From positions 92,326 to 156,325 of the forward strand of contig NZ_QVLR01000103.1 in assembly GCF_014822185.1 (NCBI RefSeq): a DNA stretch of 64,000 nt. The letters run 5' to 3'. Both the position numbers and the translations under genes were made by a program. Every line of letters begins with the position of its first letter. The first letter of the stretch is position 1. This document shows positions 1 to 8,387 of the stretch, in pieces. Origin of the DNA: Azoarcus sp. Aa7. GTDB taxonomy: Bacteria; Pseudomonadota; Gammaproteobacteria; Burkholderiales; Rhodocyclaceae. A model generated the notes under the pieces. The model did not search any database, was not told the origin of the DNA, and saw only the letters and a list, made by a program, of their open reading frames with translations.

Positions 1-361
1 TGTCGCGCAGGGTTTCACCGGCCGCGGCGTCGCCGGCGCTGCGGCAACGCGCCGCGAGCGCCTCCAGACGCTCCTTGAGCACGGCGTTCTCCGCCATCAG
101 GGCATCGACGTGGAAACCGTCCGCCGCCAGCGGCGCCTCGGCGCCGCAGCCCCGCAGCAGCTCGCGGGCCTCGTCGCTGTCGGCGCGGATGCGCGCCAGC
201 GCGGCCGGTGCAACGATGCGCGGCAGATCTTCGAGCAGCGTCACCAGCTGCTCGGCCTGGATGCGCGCCATCGCGTCGGAAAGATGCGGCAGGATCCACT
301 CGCGCACGCAGGCGGCCATGCCGGCGGTGAGCTGCTGCAGCGGTACGGTCTGTTCGATCAT
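1..361 (-). CDS. Small helical protein, C-terminus outside window (LvaB-position partner of the phosphotransferase)
   Basis: Read on the minus strand from ATG at 361, the frame stays open for 120 codons and runs off the left edge, so the C-terminus is missing. The start overlaps the stop of the upstream phosphotransferase in an ATGA tetranucleotide, which implies translational coupling. The visible part is predicted to be mostly helical (for example WILPHLSDAMARIQAEQL) with no signal peptide or membrane span. I do not recognise a named domain. In the levulinate (lva) operon of Pseudomonas putida a small protein, LvaB, is required by the phosphotransferase LvaA and sits beside it. The same position suggests a similar partner role here, but that rests on context and not on sequence. 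Confidence 0.6.
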   Translation of the reverse strand, partial: MIEQTVPLQQLTAGMAACVREWILPHLSDAMARIQAEQLVTLLEDLPRIVAPAALARIRADSDEARELLRGCGAEAPLAADGFHVDALMAENAVLKERLEALAARCRSAGDAAAGETLRD

Positions 362-1359
362 GCTCCCAGTCCTATCGCCGCGGCTTCGGCGGGTATGTTG
401 TTGGCGAGTACGTTGCGCCCGATCTGCAGCAGGCGCAGGTCGGACGAGCGGCCGTCGGCGAACACCTTCAGGCCCGTCAGGCCGACCAGGTCGGCCTTGA
501 GCGTTTCGAGCAGCGTCCAGTAGCGCACGCGTTCCTCATCGACGGCGATGCCCGACTGCTGCGTGTAGCGCTCCGCCATCTCCCCGCTGATGCTGCACCA
601 GCCCGCCAGAGCGGGGATGCGCGTGAAGGCGATGTCCGCCATCGGGTCGCCGATGAATACGCGTTCCCAGTCGAGCACGGCGCGGATGCGGCCGTCGCGC
701 CAGACGAAATTGCCCATGCGGTAGTCGTTGTGGATCAGCGACAGGCGCGGGCTGCGCGGCCGGTTGGCGCGCAGCCACGCGATGACCTCGCGCAGCACGG
801 GATAGGGCCGCAGGCGGATGCGGTCGAGCACCTCCTCGCAGCGGTCGAGCGCCAGCGCCGCCGGATCGCCGCGGTCGGCGGGCACGCCGAGAAAGGCCAG
901 CCCGTGCGCCTCCCAGTCGAAGATATGCAGCTTCGCCAGCGCGTCGACGAACTGGCAGTGAACCTGCGGGCGCGAAGCCTCGGGCAGGATGTCGCTCCAC
1001 GGCAGCGGCACATCGCCGTCGACGAATTCCATGATGTAGAACGAGGTGCCGAGCAGTTCGCCACCCGCATCGCACCAGTACACCCTGGGCACGGGCACGC
1101 CCGAATCCTGCAGAACGCGCAGCACGCGGAATTCGACGCTGGCATCGTAGGGTTCGAGCAGTCCCGCGCGCGGCGCCTTGCGCATGATCAGCGGCGCGCT
1201 GCGCGGTTCGCCCGCCTCGACCCAGGTCGCGCGCATGCGCCAGGTTTCGTAGGAGAAACCGCCGGGCATGCGTTCGAGCCCGCTCACCGTGGCCGGCGCA
1301 CCGGTCTGGTCGGTGATGAAGCGGGCGAGGATCGCGGTGGCATCATCGATGGTCGGCAT
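358..1359 (-). CDS. APH-family phosphotransferase (LvaA / ACAD10-11 kinase type)
   Basis: This 333-residue protein has the aminoglycoside/choline kinase fold. The catalytic loop HNDYRMGN fits HxDxxxxN and the metal-binding LDWE follows about 20 residues later. Relatives beside acyl-CoA dehydrogenases are ACAD10/11 N-terminal domains and LvaA, which phosphorylate 4-hydroxyacyl-CoA so that the phosphate can leave and the chain can enter beta-oxidation. A similar substrate is inferred here. It lies near the distal end of a leftward operon, 3 bp after the SDR stop and overlapping the next small gene by 4 bp. Antibiotic resistance is unlikely given this context. The exact acyl substrate is unknown. 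Confidence 0.8.
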   Translation of the reverse strand: MPTIDDATAILARFITDQTGAPATVSGLERMPGGFSYETWRMRATWVEAGEPRSAPLIMRKAPRAGLLEPYDASVEFRVLRVLQDSGVPVPRVYWCDAGGELLGTSFYIMEFVDGDVPLPWSDILPEASRPQVHCQFVDALAKLHIFDWEAHGLAFLGVPADRGDPAALALDRCEEVLDRIRLRPYPVLREVIAWLRANRPRSPRLSLIHNDYRMGNFVWRDGRIRAVLDWERVFIGDPMADIAFTRIPALAGWCSISGEMAERYTQQSGIAVDEERVRYWTLLETLKADLVGLTGLKVFADGRSSDLRLLQIGRNVLANNIPAEAAAIGLGA

Positions 1360-1362
1360 CGC

Positions 1363-2142
1363 TCACACCCCCCGCAGTCCGGCGGTGGAGCCGCCGTCGA
1401 TCAGATATTCGGCGCCGGTGACGAAAGCCGCCTCATCGCTGGCGAGGTAGGTCACCAGTCCGGCGATCTCCTCGACCGAGCCCATCCGCCGCAGCGGCGA
1501 CAGACCGCACAGCTGCGCCCGCGCGGCCGCCGGATCGGGCGCGCTCGCCATCGCCTCCCGGATCATTTGCGTTTCGACGACGCCGGGATGGATGGTGTTG
1601 CAGCGAATGTTCAGGCCGGCATCGGCGCAGTGCATTGCGATGGACTTCGCGAGCAGGCGCTGCGCCCCCTTCGCGACGCTGTAGCCGACGTTGCGCGGCA
1701 GGGCCAGGATGCCGTTCATCGACGAGTTGATGATGATCGACCCGCCGGGGCCGCCGGGGTTGGTGCGCATCGCGGCGACCGCGTGCTTGCACGTCAGCAT
1801 CGTGCCGGTGAGGTTCACGTCGATGATGCGGTCCCACGCGTCGACGTCGATGTCCTCGATGTTGCTGTCGGCGCCTTCCATGCCGGCGTTCGCAAAGACG
1901 ACGTCGAGCCGCCCGAGGCGGCCGCGGATCATTTCCATCAGCGGCGCCCAGCCGGCGCGGTCATCGATGTGATGGGCGTGGAAGATCGCCCCGGTGGCCT
2001 CGCACAGGGCGGCGGCGCGTCCGGCGTTCGAACCGGTAAACACCACGCTGGCGCCTTCGCGGCGGAAGCGCTCCACCGTCGCAGCCCCGATCCCCGCGGT
2101 GCCGCCGGTCACCAGCGCCACCTTACCCGCAAGTCGTCCCAT
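1363..2142 (-). CDS. Short-chain dehydrogenase/reductase
   Basis: This is a classical SDR of 259 residues. It shows the cofactor motif TGGTAGIG near residue 13, a NAG-type segment (FANAGME), the catalytic serine in NSSMNG and the YSVAK active-site pair. The start at 2142 is preferred over a longer upstream frame because GGGGAG lies just before it and the protein then begins as family members do (MGRLAGKVALVTGG). It probably oxidises a hydroxyl or reduces a ketone of a pathway intermediate with NAD(P). In the lva operon an SDR (LvaD) accompanies the phosphotransferase, so a 4-oxo/4-hydroxyacyl interconversion is one possibility. The substrate cannot be read from sequence. Confidence 0.85.
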   Translation of the reverse strand: MGRLAGKVALVTGGTAGIGAATVERFRREGASVVFTGSNAGRAAALCEATGAIFHAHHIDDRAGWAPLMEMIRGRLGRLDVVFANAGMEGADSNIEDIDVDAWDRIIDVNLTGTMLTCKHAVAAMRTNPGGPGGSIIINSSMNGILALPRNVGYSVAKGAQRLLAKSIAMHCADAGLNIRCNTIHPGVVETQMIREAMASAPDPAAARAQLCGLSPLRRMGSVEEIAGLVTYLASDEAAFVTGAEYLIDGGSTAGLRGV

Positions 2143-2167
2143 ATCGCTCCCCTGCCCGCCGTGCCGC

Positions 2168-2581
2168 TCAGTCGGCCCGGATGGTCTTGTAAACGCGCTT
2201 CGTGAACAGCCACCGGCCGTCGATACGCGCCAACTCGTCGTCATACTGGCCGCGCAGGCGCAACACGCGCCCGTCGGGATGCGGAAACACCTCCGAGGTG
2301 TAGGTGCGGGCCGTCGCGCGGTCGCCGTCGACCGTGATCGCCCCCGGCGTGGCGACGTAGGCGAGGCCCGGGTAGTCGCCCATCGAACGGATCCAGCCGG
2401 CGACGATCTCGTCGCGGCCGCGAAAGCATTCGAGCCCCGGATACTCGGGCAGGCTCCATTCGCTGTCCTCGGCCCACACCCCGGCCCACGCCACGGCGTC
2501 GCGCTGCATCACCGCGTCCGCGTATTGCTCGATCAGTTCGCGAACTGCGAGACGGTCTTCAATCGGGCCACTGAACGACAT
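2168..2581 (-). CDS. SnoaL/NTF2-like protein
   Basis: This 137-residue cytoplasmic protein has the NTF2/SnoaL cone-shaped fold pattern: an N-terminal helix (VRELIEQYADAVMQRD), a W-containing hairpin and a C-terminal strand ending WLFTKRVYK. ATG at 2581 is chosen because GGAGGGAG precedes it; an in-frame upstream extension has no matching site. Family members include ketosteroid isomerase, epoxide hydrolases and dehydratases, so it may isomerise or hydrate a cyclic intermediate. It sits in the leftward operon between a VOC protein and an SDR, 25 bp before the latter. A second SnoaL protein occurs at 24006-24458. The reaction is unknown. Confidence 0.75.
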   Translation of the reverse strand: MSFSGPIEDRLAVRELIEQYADAVMQRDAVAWAGVWAEDSEWSLPEYPGLECFRGRDEIVAGWIRSMGDYPGLAYVATPGAITVDGDRATARTYTSEVFPHPDGRVLRLRGQYDDELARIDGRWLFTKRVYKTIRAD

Positions 2582-2647
2582 GCGCTGCTCCCTCCGGCAA
2601 ACGGGCAGATCTTGCCCGGACATATACAAGCAAGCCGTTCTGTTTGT

Positions 2648-3112
2648 TTACTGCGGCGATGCGGCGAAGCCGGGCTGTCCGGTGAGCTGTTGCAGCTCGA
2701 ACACGTTGCCGTCGGGATCCCGCCCGTAGGTCGCGCGCACGCTGCCGAAATCCTGCGGCGGGCAGTGGAAGCGCACACCGGCATCGACCATGCGCTCGTA
2801 AGCGGCGTCGACATCCGCCACATCGAAGCACAGGTGGGTGATGCCGTAGCGATTCACGGGGCGGTCGCCGCCGCCCTTCGGCGCCTGGGCCGGGAAGGTG
2901 AACTGGAACAGCTCGATGCTGGTCGGGCCGCGCCGCAGCATCACGGCCGTCGCCGCGGTGGCGGTCAGAGCCATGACGCGGTCGATCTTCGCCTCACCCG
3001 GTTGCCATGCCGTGCGCGACATCTCCTCGAATCCGAGCAGACCACAATAAAAATCGCACATCGGTTTCAGGTCGGGCGTCGAAATTGCAACGTGGTGGAT
3101 CGCACGGATCAT
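2648..3112 (-). CDS. VOC (glyoxalase-fold) protein
   Basis: This protein of 154 residues has the vicinal-oxygen-chelate fold. It opens with MIRAIHHVAISTPDL and a second module begins at GITHLCFDVADVDAAYERM. A metal ligand set of His in the first strand (HHVAIS), His in THLCF and Glu near the C-terminus (NVFELQQL) is visible, so metal binding is likely. Its length fits the methylmalonyl-CoA epimerase/lyase class better than a ring-cleaving extradiol dioxygenase, which has four modules and about 290 residues. ATG at 3112 is chosen because the homologous part starts there, although its ribosome binding site is weak. It may epimerise or isomerise an acyl-CoA intermediate. Confidence 0.75.
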   Translation of the reverse strand: MIRAIHHVAISTPDLKPMCDFYCGLLGFEEMSRTAWQPGEAKIDRVMALTATAATAVMLRRGPTSIELFQFTFPAQAPKGGGDRPVNRYGITHLCFDVADVDAAYERMVDAGVRFHCPPQDFGSVRATYGRDPDGNVFELQQLTGQPGFAASPQ

Positions 3113-3201
3113 GGAACAGACCTTGAATCGATTGAGGAGTCGGGCCCTGTCTGCGCTGCAGACCGACCTTAAAAACAAACTGTCCTGTTTCGAATAATGA
3201 T

Positions 3202-4476
3202 TCAGCAGTCAATGACTGTCAATTCATTTTTTGCGCTTTCCGCGACAGGCGCTTCCTCTTCCCCGCCGAGGTGCCGCAGCACCAGCAGAGCCGTGACACC
3301 CAGGATCACGTACGCGCCCAGCACCGGGCGCAGCGTGCCGTCGAAGAATTGCCCGACCAGCCCGCCGAGGAGCGCGCCGACGGTCATCGATACGAAGCCG
3401 AACATCGACGACGCGGTGCCGGCGATGCTGCCGAGCGGATTCATCGACATCGCGGTGAGGTTGGGCAGCAGCATGCCGAAGACGAACATGTTGCACGCCT
3501 GCGCGGCGAGGAACACCGGCAGCGTGATGCGGTCGGCTACGGCCAGCGCGAACGCGACTGCGCTCACCGTAACGAGGACGTACAGCGCCGCGCGAATCAG
3601 CTTCGCGCTGCCGAAACGGCGCACGAGGCGCGCGTTGGCGAAGGCCGCGGCGGACATCGCCAGCGAGACCAGCGCCAGCAGCGGCGTAAAGTGCAGACCG
3701 ACGTCGAAGGTGCGCTGGAAGATTGCCTGCGCCGAGGACAGGAAGCCGAGATGCGCCCCCATCACGAGGCCGCATACGATCATGCAGACGAGGGCGACGC
3801 GGGTGCGGACAACCGTCCGGTAAGCGGCCACCAGCGAGCGCGGCGAGAGCGAACGGCGCCGCGCCGCCGGCAGCGATTCGTCGAGGCGCCACAGCGCCCA
3901 GCCGAGCGAAATTCCCCCGACCACCGCCACCGCCGCGACGATCCAGCGCCACGACGCGAACAGCAGGATGAATTGCCCGAGCAGCGGCGCGACGATCGGC
4001 TCGAGCAGCACGACCGCCATCGCCAGCGACATGACCCGCGTCATCTGCGGACCGGCATGGAGGTCGCGCACGATCGAGAAGGTCACCACGCGCTGCGCGC
4101 CCGCGCCGATGCCCTGCAGCAGGCGTGCCACGAGCAGTGCCTGGAAGTCCTGCGCCAGAGCACCGGCGGCACTGCCTGCGACGAGGAGCAGCACGCCGGC
4201 GATGAACAACGGGCGCCGGCCGTAACGGTCGCTGAGCGGACCGAACAGGAGTTGCGATGCGCCGACGCCGAGCACGAAGACCGCGATCACCGCCTGGCCG
4301 CGGTTCGAATCCGCCAACCCGAGGTCTTCGCCGAGCGGCAGCAACGCGGGCAGCATCATGTCGACCGCCACCGCGCCGACGACCAGGCTGAGCGCGACGA
4401 AGGCGACGAATTCGGTGGGCCCCATGCGCGGCGCATGGGCCGCACCGACGCCCTCCGCCGCGTCGCTAACTGCCAC
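3202..4476 (-). CDS. MFS transporter, Bcr/CflA type
   Basis: This membrane protein of about 424 residues has twelve predicted hydrophobic segments and the motif-A loop FGPLSDRYGRRPLF after the second segment, typical of drug:H+ antiporters of the Bcr/CflA group. The frame can start at GTG 4476, inside the end of the hydratase gene, or at ATG 4425 (MGPTEFVAF). The overlap with the upstream gene supports translational coupling from the first. Location in a catabolic operon suggests import of the substrate or export of a toxic intermediate. A second, unrelated MFS carrier lies at 8384-9691 in the same operon. Confidence 0.85.
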   Translation of the reverse strand: MAVSDAAEGVGAAHAPRMGPTEFVAFVALSLVVGAVAVDMMLPALLPLGEDLGLADSNRGQAVIAVFVLGVGASQLLFGPLSDRYGRRPLFIAGVLLLVAGSAAGALAQDFQALLVARLLQGIGAGAQRVVTFSIVRDLHAGPQMTRVMSLAMAVVLLEPIVAPLLGQFILLFASWRWIVAAVAVVGGISLGWALWRLDESLPAARRRSLSPRSLVAAYRTVVRTRVALVCMIVCGLVMGAHLGFLSSAQAIFQRTFDVGLHFTPLLALVSLAMSAAAFANARLVRRFGSAKLIRAALYVLVTVSAVAFALAVADRITLPVFLAAQACNMFVFGMLLPNLTAMSMNPLGSIAGTASSMFGFVSMTVGALLGGLVGQFFDGTLRPVLGAYVILGVTALLVLRHLGGEEEAPVAESAKNELTVIDC

Positions 4477-5263
4477 GAAATTCCGGCTTGCGTCGGCCGA
4501 GGAAGGCGGTCACCGCCTCCGAGAAGTCGTGCGAGCCGGCTGCGGCGAGGAAGGCCTGCAGCTCGGCGTCGATCTGGCCGGCGAGGTCCTTCTCGAACGA
4601 GCCGTAGAACAGCTGCTTGGTCCGTCCCAGCGCCGCCGTCGGCTGCGCGGCGAGGCGTGCGGCCAGCGCGAGAGCCGCGGCGTCGAGTTCCGCGTCGGCC
4701 ACGACCCGGCTCACGAGTCCCAGTTCCAGCGCGCGCGGCGCGTCGATACGCTCGTCCAGCAGGGCCAGCTCCATCGCCCGACGCACACCCAGCAGCCGCG
4801 GCAGGGTGTAGCTGCCGCCGCCGTCGGGCGAGGCACCGAGCTGGCCATAGGCCAGCTTGCAGTTCACGGTGTCGCTGACGATCACGACATCGCAGGCGCA
4901 CATCAGCGAAAAGCCGAATCCGGCTGCGGCACCGCGCACCGCCCCGATCACCGGTTTGGCCATCGTCCGCAGGCTTGTGACGGCGCGCCCGACGTCGCTC
5001 ACCAGCGCCCCGAGCTTCGCGTCGCGCTCCGCGGCAGGCAGCCCGAGCAGTTCCGAGAAATAGCGGATGTCACCGCCCGCCATGAAATGCGGTCCGGCCC
5101 CGGCGACGACCACGCAGCGCACTGCCGCATCCGCAGCTGCGTCGGCCGCGACGGCGGCGAACCGGCTGGCCATTTCCGGACCGATGGCGTTCATCGACTC
5201 CGGCTGGTTGAGGACGATGCGCAACACCGCGCCATGCTGCTCGACGATGACCTTGTCACCCAT
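4466..5263 (-). CDS. Enoyl-CoA hydratase/isomerase
   Basis: This crotonase-fold protein has 265 residues. The oxyanion-hole segments are visible as AGPHFMAGGDI near residue 55 and RGAAAGFGFSLM near residue 105, followed by GQLGASPDGGGSY where catalytic acids normally lie. The second canonical glutamate of hydratases appears as Ser/Pro-Asp here, so an isomerase or a variant hydratase is as likely as a straight 2-enoyl-CoA hydratase. The start at 5263 has GGGAGCAAGG upstream. It sits between an SDR and an MFS carrier in the leftward operon and presumably hydrates or isomerises the product of the two adjoining acyl-CoA dehydrogenases. Confidence 0.82.
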   Translation of the reverse strand: MGDKVIVEQHGAVLRIVLNQPESMNAIGPEMASRFAAVAADAAADAAVRCVVVAGAGPHFMAGGDIRYFSELLGLPAAERDAKLGALVSDVGRAVTSLRTMAKPVIGAVRGAAAGFGFSLMCACDVVIVSDTVNCKLAYGQLGASPDGGGSYTLPRLLGVRRAMELALLDERIDAPRALELGLVSRVVADAELDAAALALAARLAAQPTAALGRTKQLFYGSFEKDLAGQIDAELQAFLAAAGSHDFSEAVTAFLGRRKPEFRGS

Positions 5264-5302
5264 GCCTTGCTCCCTATTCCTGTTGTCGCCTGTCAGCGGT
5301 TG

Positions 5303-6085
5303 TCACAGCGTATTCACGGTATGGCCGCCGTCGACCACCAGCACCGCGCCGGTCATGTAGGAGGACGCAGCCGAAGCCAGCAGCAGCAGCGGGCCAACCA
5401 GTTCCGTGCTCTGCCCGAGACGGCGCGCCGGAATGCGCTTGATCAGCCCCTTGCCCGCCTCGGAGGCGAAGAAATCCCGGTTGAGCGGCGTTTCGACGTA
5501 ACCCGGCGCCAGCGCATTGACACGAATTCCGTAGCGGGCGAGTTCCAGCGCCATGGCTTTCGTGAGCTGGATCAGCGCCGCCTTCGATGCCGCGTAGGCC
5601 GGCACCTGCTGCGCCACGCGCAAACCGAGGATCGAGGCGATGTTGATGATGCTGCCGGCCCTGCCGGCCTCCTTCATCGCCCGCGCCACGCCCTGCGCGA
5701 CCCGCCACGAGCCGTCGAGATTGACATCCATGATGCTGCCCCAGTCCTGCTCGTCGACGTCGAGCAGCGGTTTCGTGAGGGTCACGCCGGCATTGTTCAC
5801 GAGGATGTCGGGCACCCCGACGTTGGCGACGATCCACGCCAAGGCCTCGCTCACGCTTTCGGCGCGCGTCACGTCCATGGCCACTGCATGCGCCTGGTGT
5901 CCGGCCGCAACCAGCGCGGCCGCGACATCGCGCCCCTGGTCGATGCGCCGGCCGGCGAGGACGACCACGGCCCCGGCTCCCGCCAGTGCCTCGGCGAACT
6001 CGCGGCCGAGGCCGCTGAAAGCGCCCGTGACCAGCGCGATTTTTCCCGATATGTCGAACAGCCCTGCAACATTCAAGGTGCTCAT
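5303..6085 (-). CDS. Short-chain dehydrogenase/reductase
   Basis: This classical SDR of 260 residues shows TGAFSGLG at about residue 20, NNAG near 90, the ASILG serine and YAASK. The start codon overlaps the stop of the upstream acyl-CoA dehydrogenase as ATGA, so the two are co-translated. By position it would oxidise a 3-hydroxyacyl-CoA or an alicyclic alcohol formed after dehydrogenation and hydration. The first glycine-rich turn is followed by a hydrophobic strand ending VVVLAGRRID, where an arginine pair after the second strand tends to favour NADP(H). That preference is an inference. Confidence 0.85.
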   Translation of the reverse strand: MSTLNVAGLFDISGKIALVTGAFSGLGREFAEALAGAGAVVVLAGRRIDQGRDVAAALVAAGHQAHAVAMDVTRAESVSEALAWIVANVGVPDILVNNAGVTLTKPLLDVDEQDWGSIMDVNLDGSWRVAQGVARAMKEAGRAGSIINIASILGLRVAQQVPAYAASKAALIQLTKAMALELARYGIRVNALAPGYVETPLNRDFFASEAGKGLIKRIPARRLGQSTELVGPLLLLASAASSYMTGAVLVVDGGHTVNTL

Positions 6086-7191
6086 GCGTGCATCCCCCCT
6101 GCCCCCAGTTTCTGGCCGGCCGCGAGGAAACGGGCGAAATGCTCGTCGCGGCCGCCGAACAACGCCGCATTGACCATCAGGCGGCGAAAATAGTGGCTCA
6201 CGTCCAGTTCTTCGGTGACGCCCAGGCCGCCGTGCATCTGCACCGCCTCGTTGGCCACGTGGCGCGCTGCATTGCAGATATAGGCCTTCGCGCCGCTGAC
6301 CACGCGCGCCCGCTCCACGGCCGGCCGGCCGAGCGCTTGCTGCGCCGCCAGCGTCAATGCAGCAACTTCTTCCTGCAACAGGAACATGTCGACGGCACGG
6401 TGCTGCAGGGCCTGGTTGGTGCCGATGGCGCGTCCGAACTGCTTGCGGATCTTGAGGTACTCGCAGGTGGTCGTGACCAGCACGCGCACGGCACCGAGCG
6501 CCTCGGCGCAGGCCGCCACGGCCGCCTCGTCGAGCACCTCCGCAAGGGCCGCCTCCACCGCCGCCGTGTCGGCACCGAGCGGCTCGGCGGGCGCACCGGC
6601 AAAATGCAGGTTCGCCGCACCCCGACCGTCCACGAGCCGGTAGCGCGTGATTTCGGTTTCCCCGGCCGCGGGATCGACGAGGTAGAGCCGCCTGCCGCCG
6701 TTGTCGCCATCCAGCGCGGAGACGATCAGGCGGTCGGCGACGTCGCCGTGCAGCACCGATATCTTTCTACCCGACAGGCGCCCGCCACGCACCCGGCAGG
6801 GGCTGTCGGCGGGCTCGGCATCGGCGAAGGCGAGCCGCAGCGAGCCGTCGGCGAGCCCGGGAAACAGCGCGACCTGCTGCGCGTCACTGCCGAGTTTCAC
6901 CAGCAGCCCGGTACCGACGATGGCGCTGGCCAGCACCGGCTCCATCAACAGGCGGCTGCCTACCACTTCCATCAGCGCACCGACCGCCAGCGGATCGGCG
7001 TCGAGACCGCCGTGGGCCTCGGGCAGGCGCAGCGCCAGCCAGCCCAGTTCGGCGTAGTCGCGCCACGCACTCGTGCTGTATCCGGTGGCCTCGCGGAGCA
7101 CGGCGTGACGCTGCAGGAAGCCGTAATTGTCCGCCGCATAGCGCGCTGCGCTGTCGCGCAGCATCGCCGCCGTTTCAAGATCCATGTTCAT
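6082..7191 (-). CDS. Acyl-CoA dehydrogenase, small subunit of a probable heteromer
   Basis: This 369-residue protein has the acyl-CoA dehydrogenase fold. Its C-terminal half carries YLKIRKQFGRAIG and the MHGGLGVTEELDVSHYFRR region, while the N-terminal half is short and divergent. ATG 7191 is chosen because it overlaps the stop of the next acyl-CoA dehydrogenase as ATGA and the protein then begins MNMDLETAAML. Adjacent, unequal acyl-CoA dehydrogenase genes of this kind form alpha2beta2 enzymes in sterol side-chain degradation (ChsE-type), where each subunit gives part of the active site. The same arrangement is inferred here. Electrons would go to ETF, whose genes are not in this window. Confidence 0.85.
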   Translation of the reverse strand: MNMDLETAAMLRDSAARYAADNYGFLQRHAVLREATGYSTSAWRDYAELGWLALRLPEAHGGLDADPLAVGALMEVVGSRLLMEPVLASAIVGTGLLVKLGSDAQQVALFPGLADGSLRLAFADAEPADSPCRVRGGRLSGRKISVLHGDVADRLIVSALDGDNGGRRLYLVDPAAGETEITRYRLVDGRGAANLHFAGAPAEPLGADTAAVEAALAEVLDEAAVAACAEALGAVRVLVTTTCEYLKIRKQFGRAIGTNQALQHRAVDMFLLQEEVAALTLAAQQALGRPAVERARVVSGAKAYICNAARHVANEAVQMHGGLGVTEELDVSHYFRRLMVNAALFGGRDEHFARFLAAGQKLGAGGMHA

Positions 7192-8387
7192 AGCCCCAAC
7201 ACTCCCTTGGCAACGATGTTGCGCTGGATCTCGGAGGCGCCGCCGAAGATCGTCGCGGCGCGGTTGTAGAAATGATCCTTGATGATGCCGCCGGCGTCCT
7301 CCGGCCCCAGCGGCGGCGGCGCAGCGGCGTGCAGGGCCGCCGCGTCCCAGGCGACGCCCGCCAGGCCCAGGGTGTCGACCGCCGCTTCGGCGATGTGCTG
7401 GTACAGCTCGGTGCCGCGCAGCTTGATCAGCGAGGCCTCGGCGCCGTGCTCGGTGCCGCGCATCATCGACTCCACCGCCTGGTAGGACGCCACTTCGAGC
7501 GCCATGAAGCGCAGCTCGAGCTCGCCGATGCGGGTTTCGAGCCGGTCGCGCGACGCGGGTGCAGCCTCTGCCGCCAGACTCTTCAGACGCTCCAGCGCGT
7601 GCCATGCCATGCCGACGATGGCGCCCGCGGTGCGCTCGTTCTTGAGCAGGTATTTGGCGTAGGTCCACCCCTCCCCTTCGGCCCCGACGAGATTTTCGGC
7701 GGGGACGCGGACGTTTTCGAGCCACACCTCGTTGACGTGGTGATAGCCGTCCATGGTCGGAATCGGCTTCACGGTCACGCCCGGACTGCGCATGTCGATC
7801 AGCAGGAAGGAAATGGACTTCTGCGCCTGCTCGCCGCGCGCCGTCTTCACGAGACAGAACAGCCAGTCCGCCCATTGCGCGTAGGTCGTCCACACCTTCT
7901 GGCCGTTGACGACATAGTGGTCGCCCTCACTCGACGCCACCCGGATCGCCTCGGTGCGCAGGCCCGCCAGGTCCGAGCCCGCACCCGGCTCCGAATAGCC
8001 CTGGGCCCAGAACTCGTCGGTGGTCGCGATGCGCGGCAGGAAGCGCGCCTTCTGCTCCGGCGAACCGAAGGCATAGATCACCGGCCCCACGTACTTGACG
8101 CCGAAGGGGATCACCCACGGACAGCCGAGCCGTGCGAGCTGATCCTCGAAGGCGAAGCGCTCGAGCAGCGACCACGCCTGGCCGCCATATTCCTTCGGCC
8201 AGTGCCCGATGGCCCAGCCCTGATCGTTGAGCAGGCGCATCCAGCGGACGTAGTCATCCTTGTCCAGCACCTGGTGCAGCCGCGACTTGCGCTTCAGGTC
8301 CGCGGGCATCACCCCGTCGTAAAAGCTGCGGATCGCCGCCTTGAGTCCTTCGGCCCGTTGCCGGGCTTCGGTGATCGGATCGGTCAT
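7188..8387 (-). CDS. Acyl-CoA dehydrogenase, large partner
   Basis: This full-length acyl-CoA dehydrogenase of 399 residues shows the FAD/substrate segment AQGYSEPGAGSDLAGL around residue 120, VNGQKVWTTYAQWADW, and near the C-terminus AATIFGGASEIQRNIVAKG. The start at 8387 overlaps the MFS stop as ATGA and the stop overlaps the start of the second acyl-CoA dehydrogenase, so three genes are translationally chained. Its likely job is alpha,beta-desaturation of an acyl-CoA, together with the partner at 6082-7191. The substrate is unknown; bulky or ring-bearing acyl chains are plausible because heteromeric pairs of this class act on them. Confidence 0.88.
   Translation of the reverse strand: MTDPITEARQRAEGLKAAIRSFYDGVMPADLKRKSRLHQVLDKDDYVRWMRLLNDQGWAIGHWPKEYGGQAWSLLERFAFEDQLARLGCPWVIPFGVKYVGPVIYAFGSPEQKARFLPRIATTDEFWAQGYSEPGAGSDLAGLRTEAIRVASSEGDHYVVNGQKVWTTYAQWADWLFCLVKTARGEQAQKSISFLLIDMRSPGVTVKPIPTMDGYHHVNEVWLENVRVPAENLVGAEGEGWTYAKYLLKNERTAGAIVGMAWHALERLKSLAAEAAPASRDRLETRIGELELRFMALEVASYQAVESMMRGTEHGAEASLIKLRGTELYQHIAEAAVDTLGLAGVAWDAAALHAAAPPPLGPEDAGGIIKDHFYNRAATIFGGASEIQRNIVAKGVLGL

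Noticed and set aside
2648..3112. VOC protein as an extradiol ring-cleavage dioxygenase
   Set aside because: Only two modules and 154 residues; ring-cleaving members need about twice that length.
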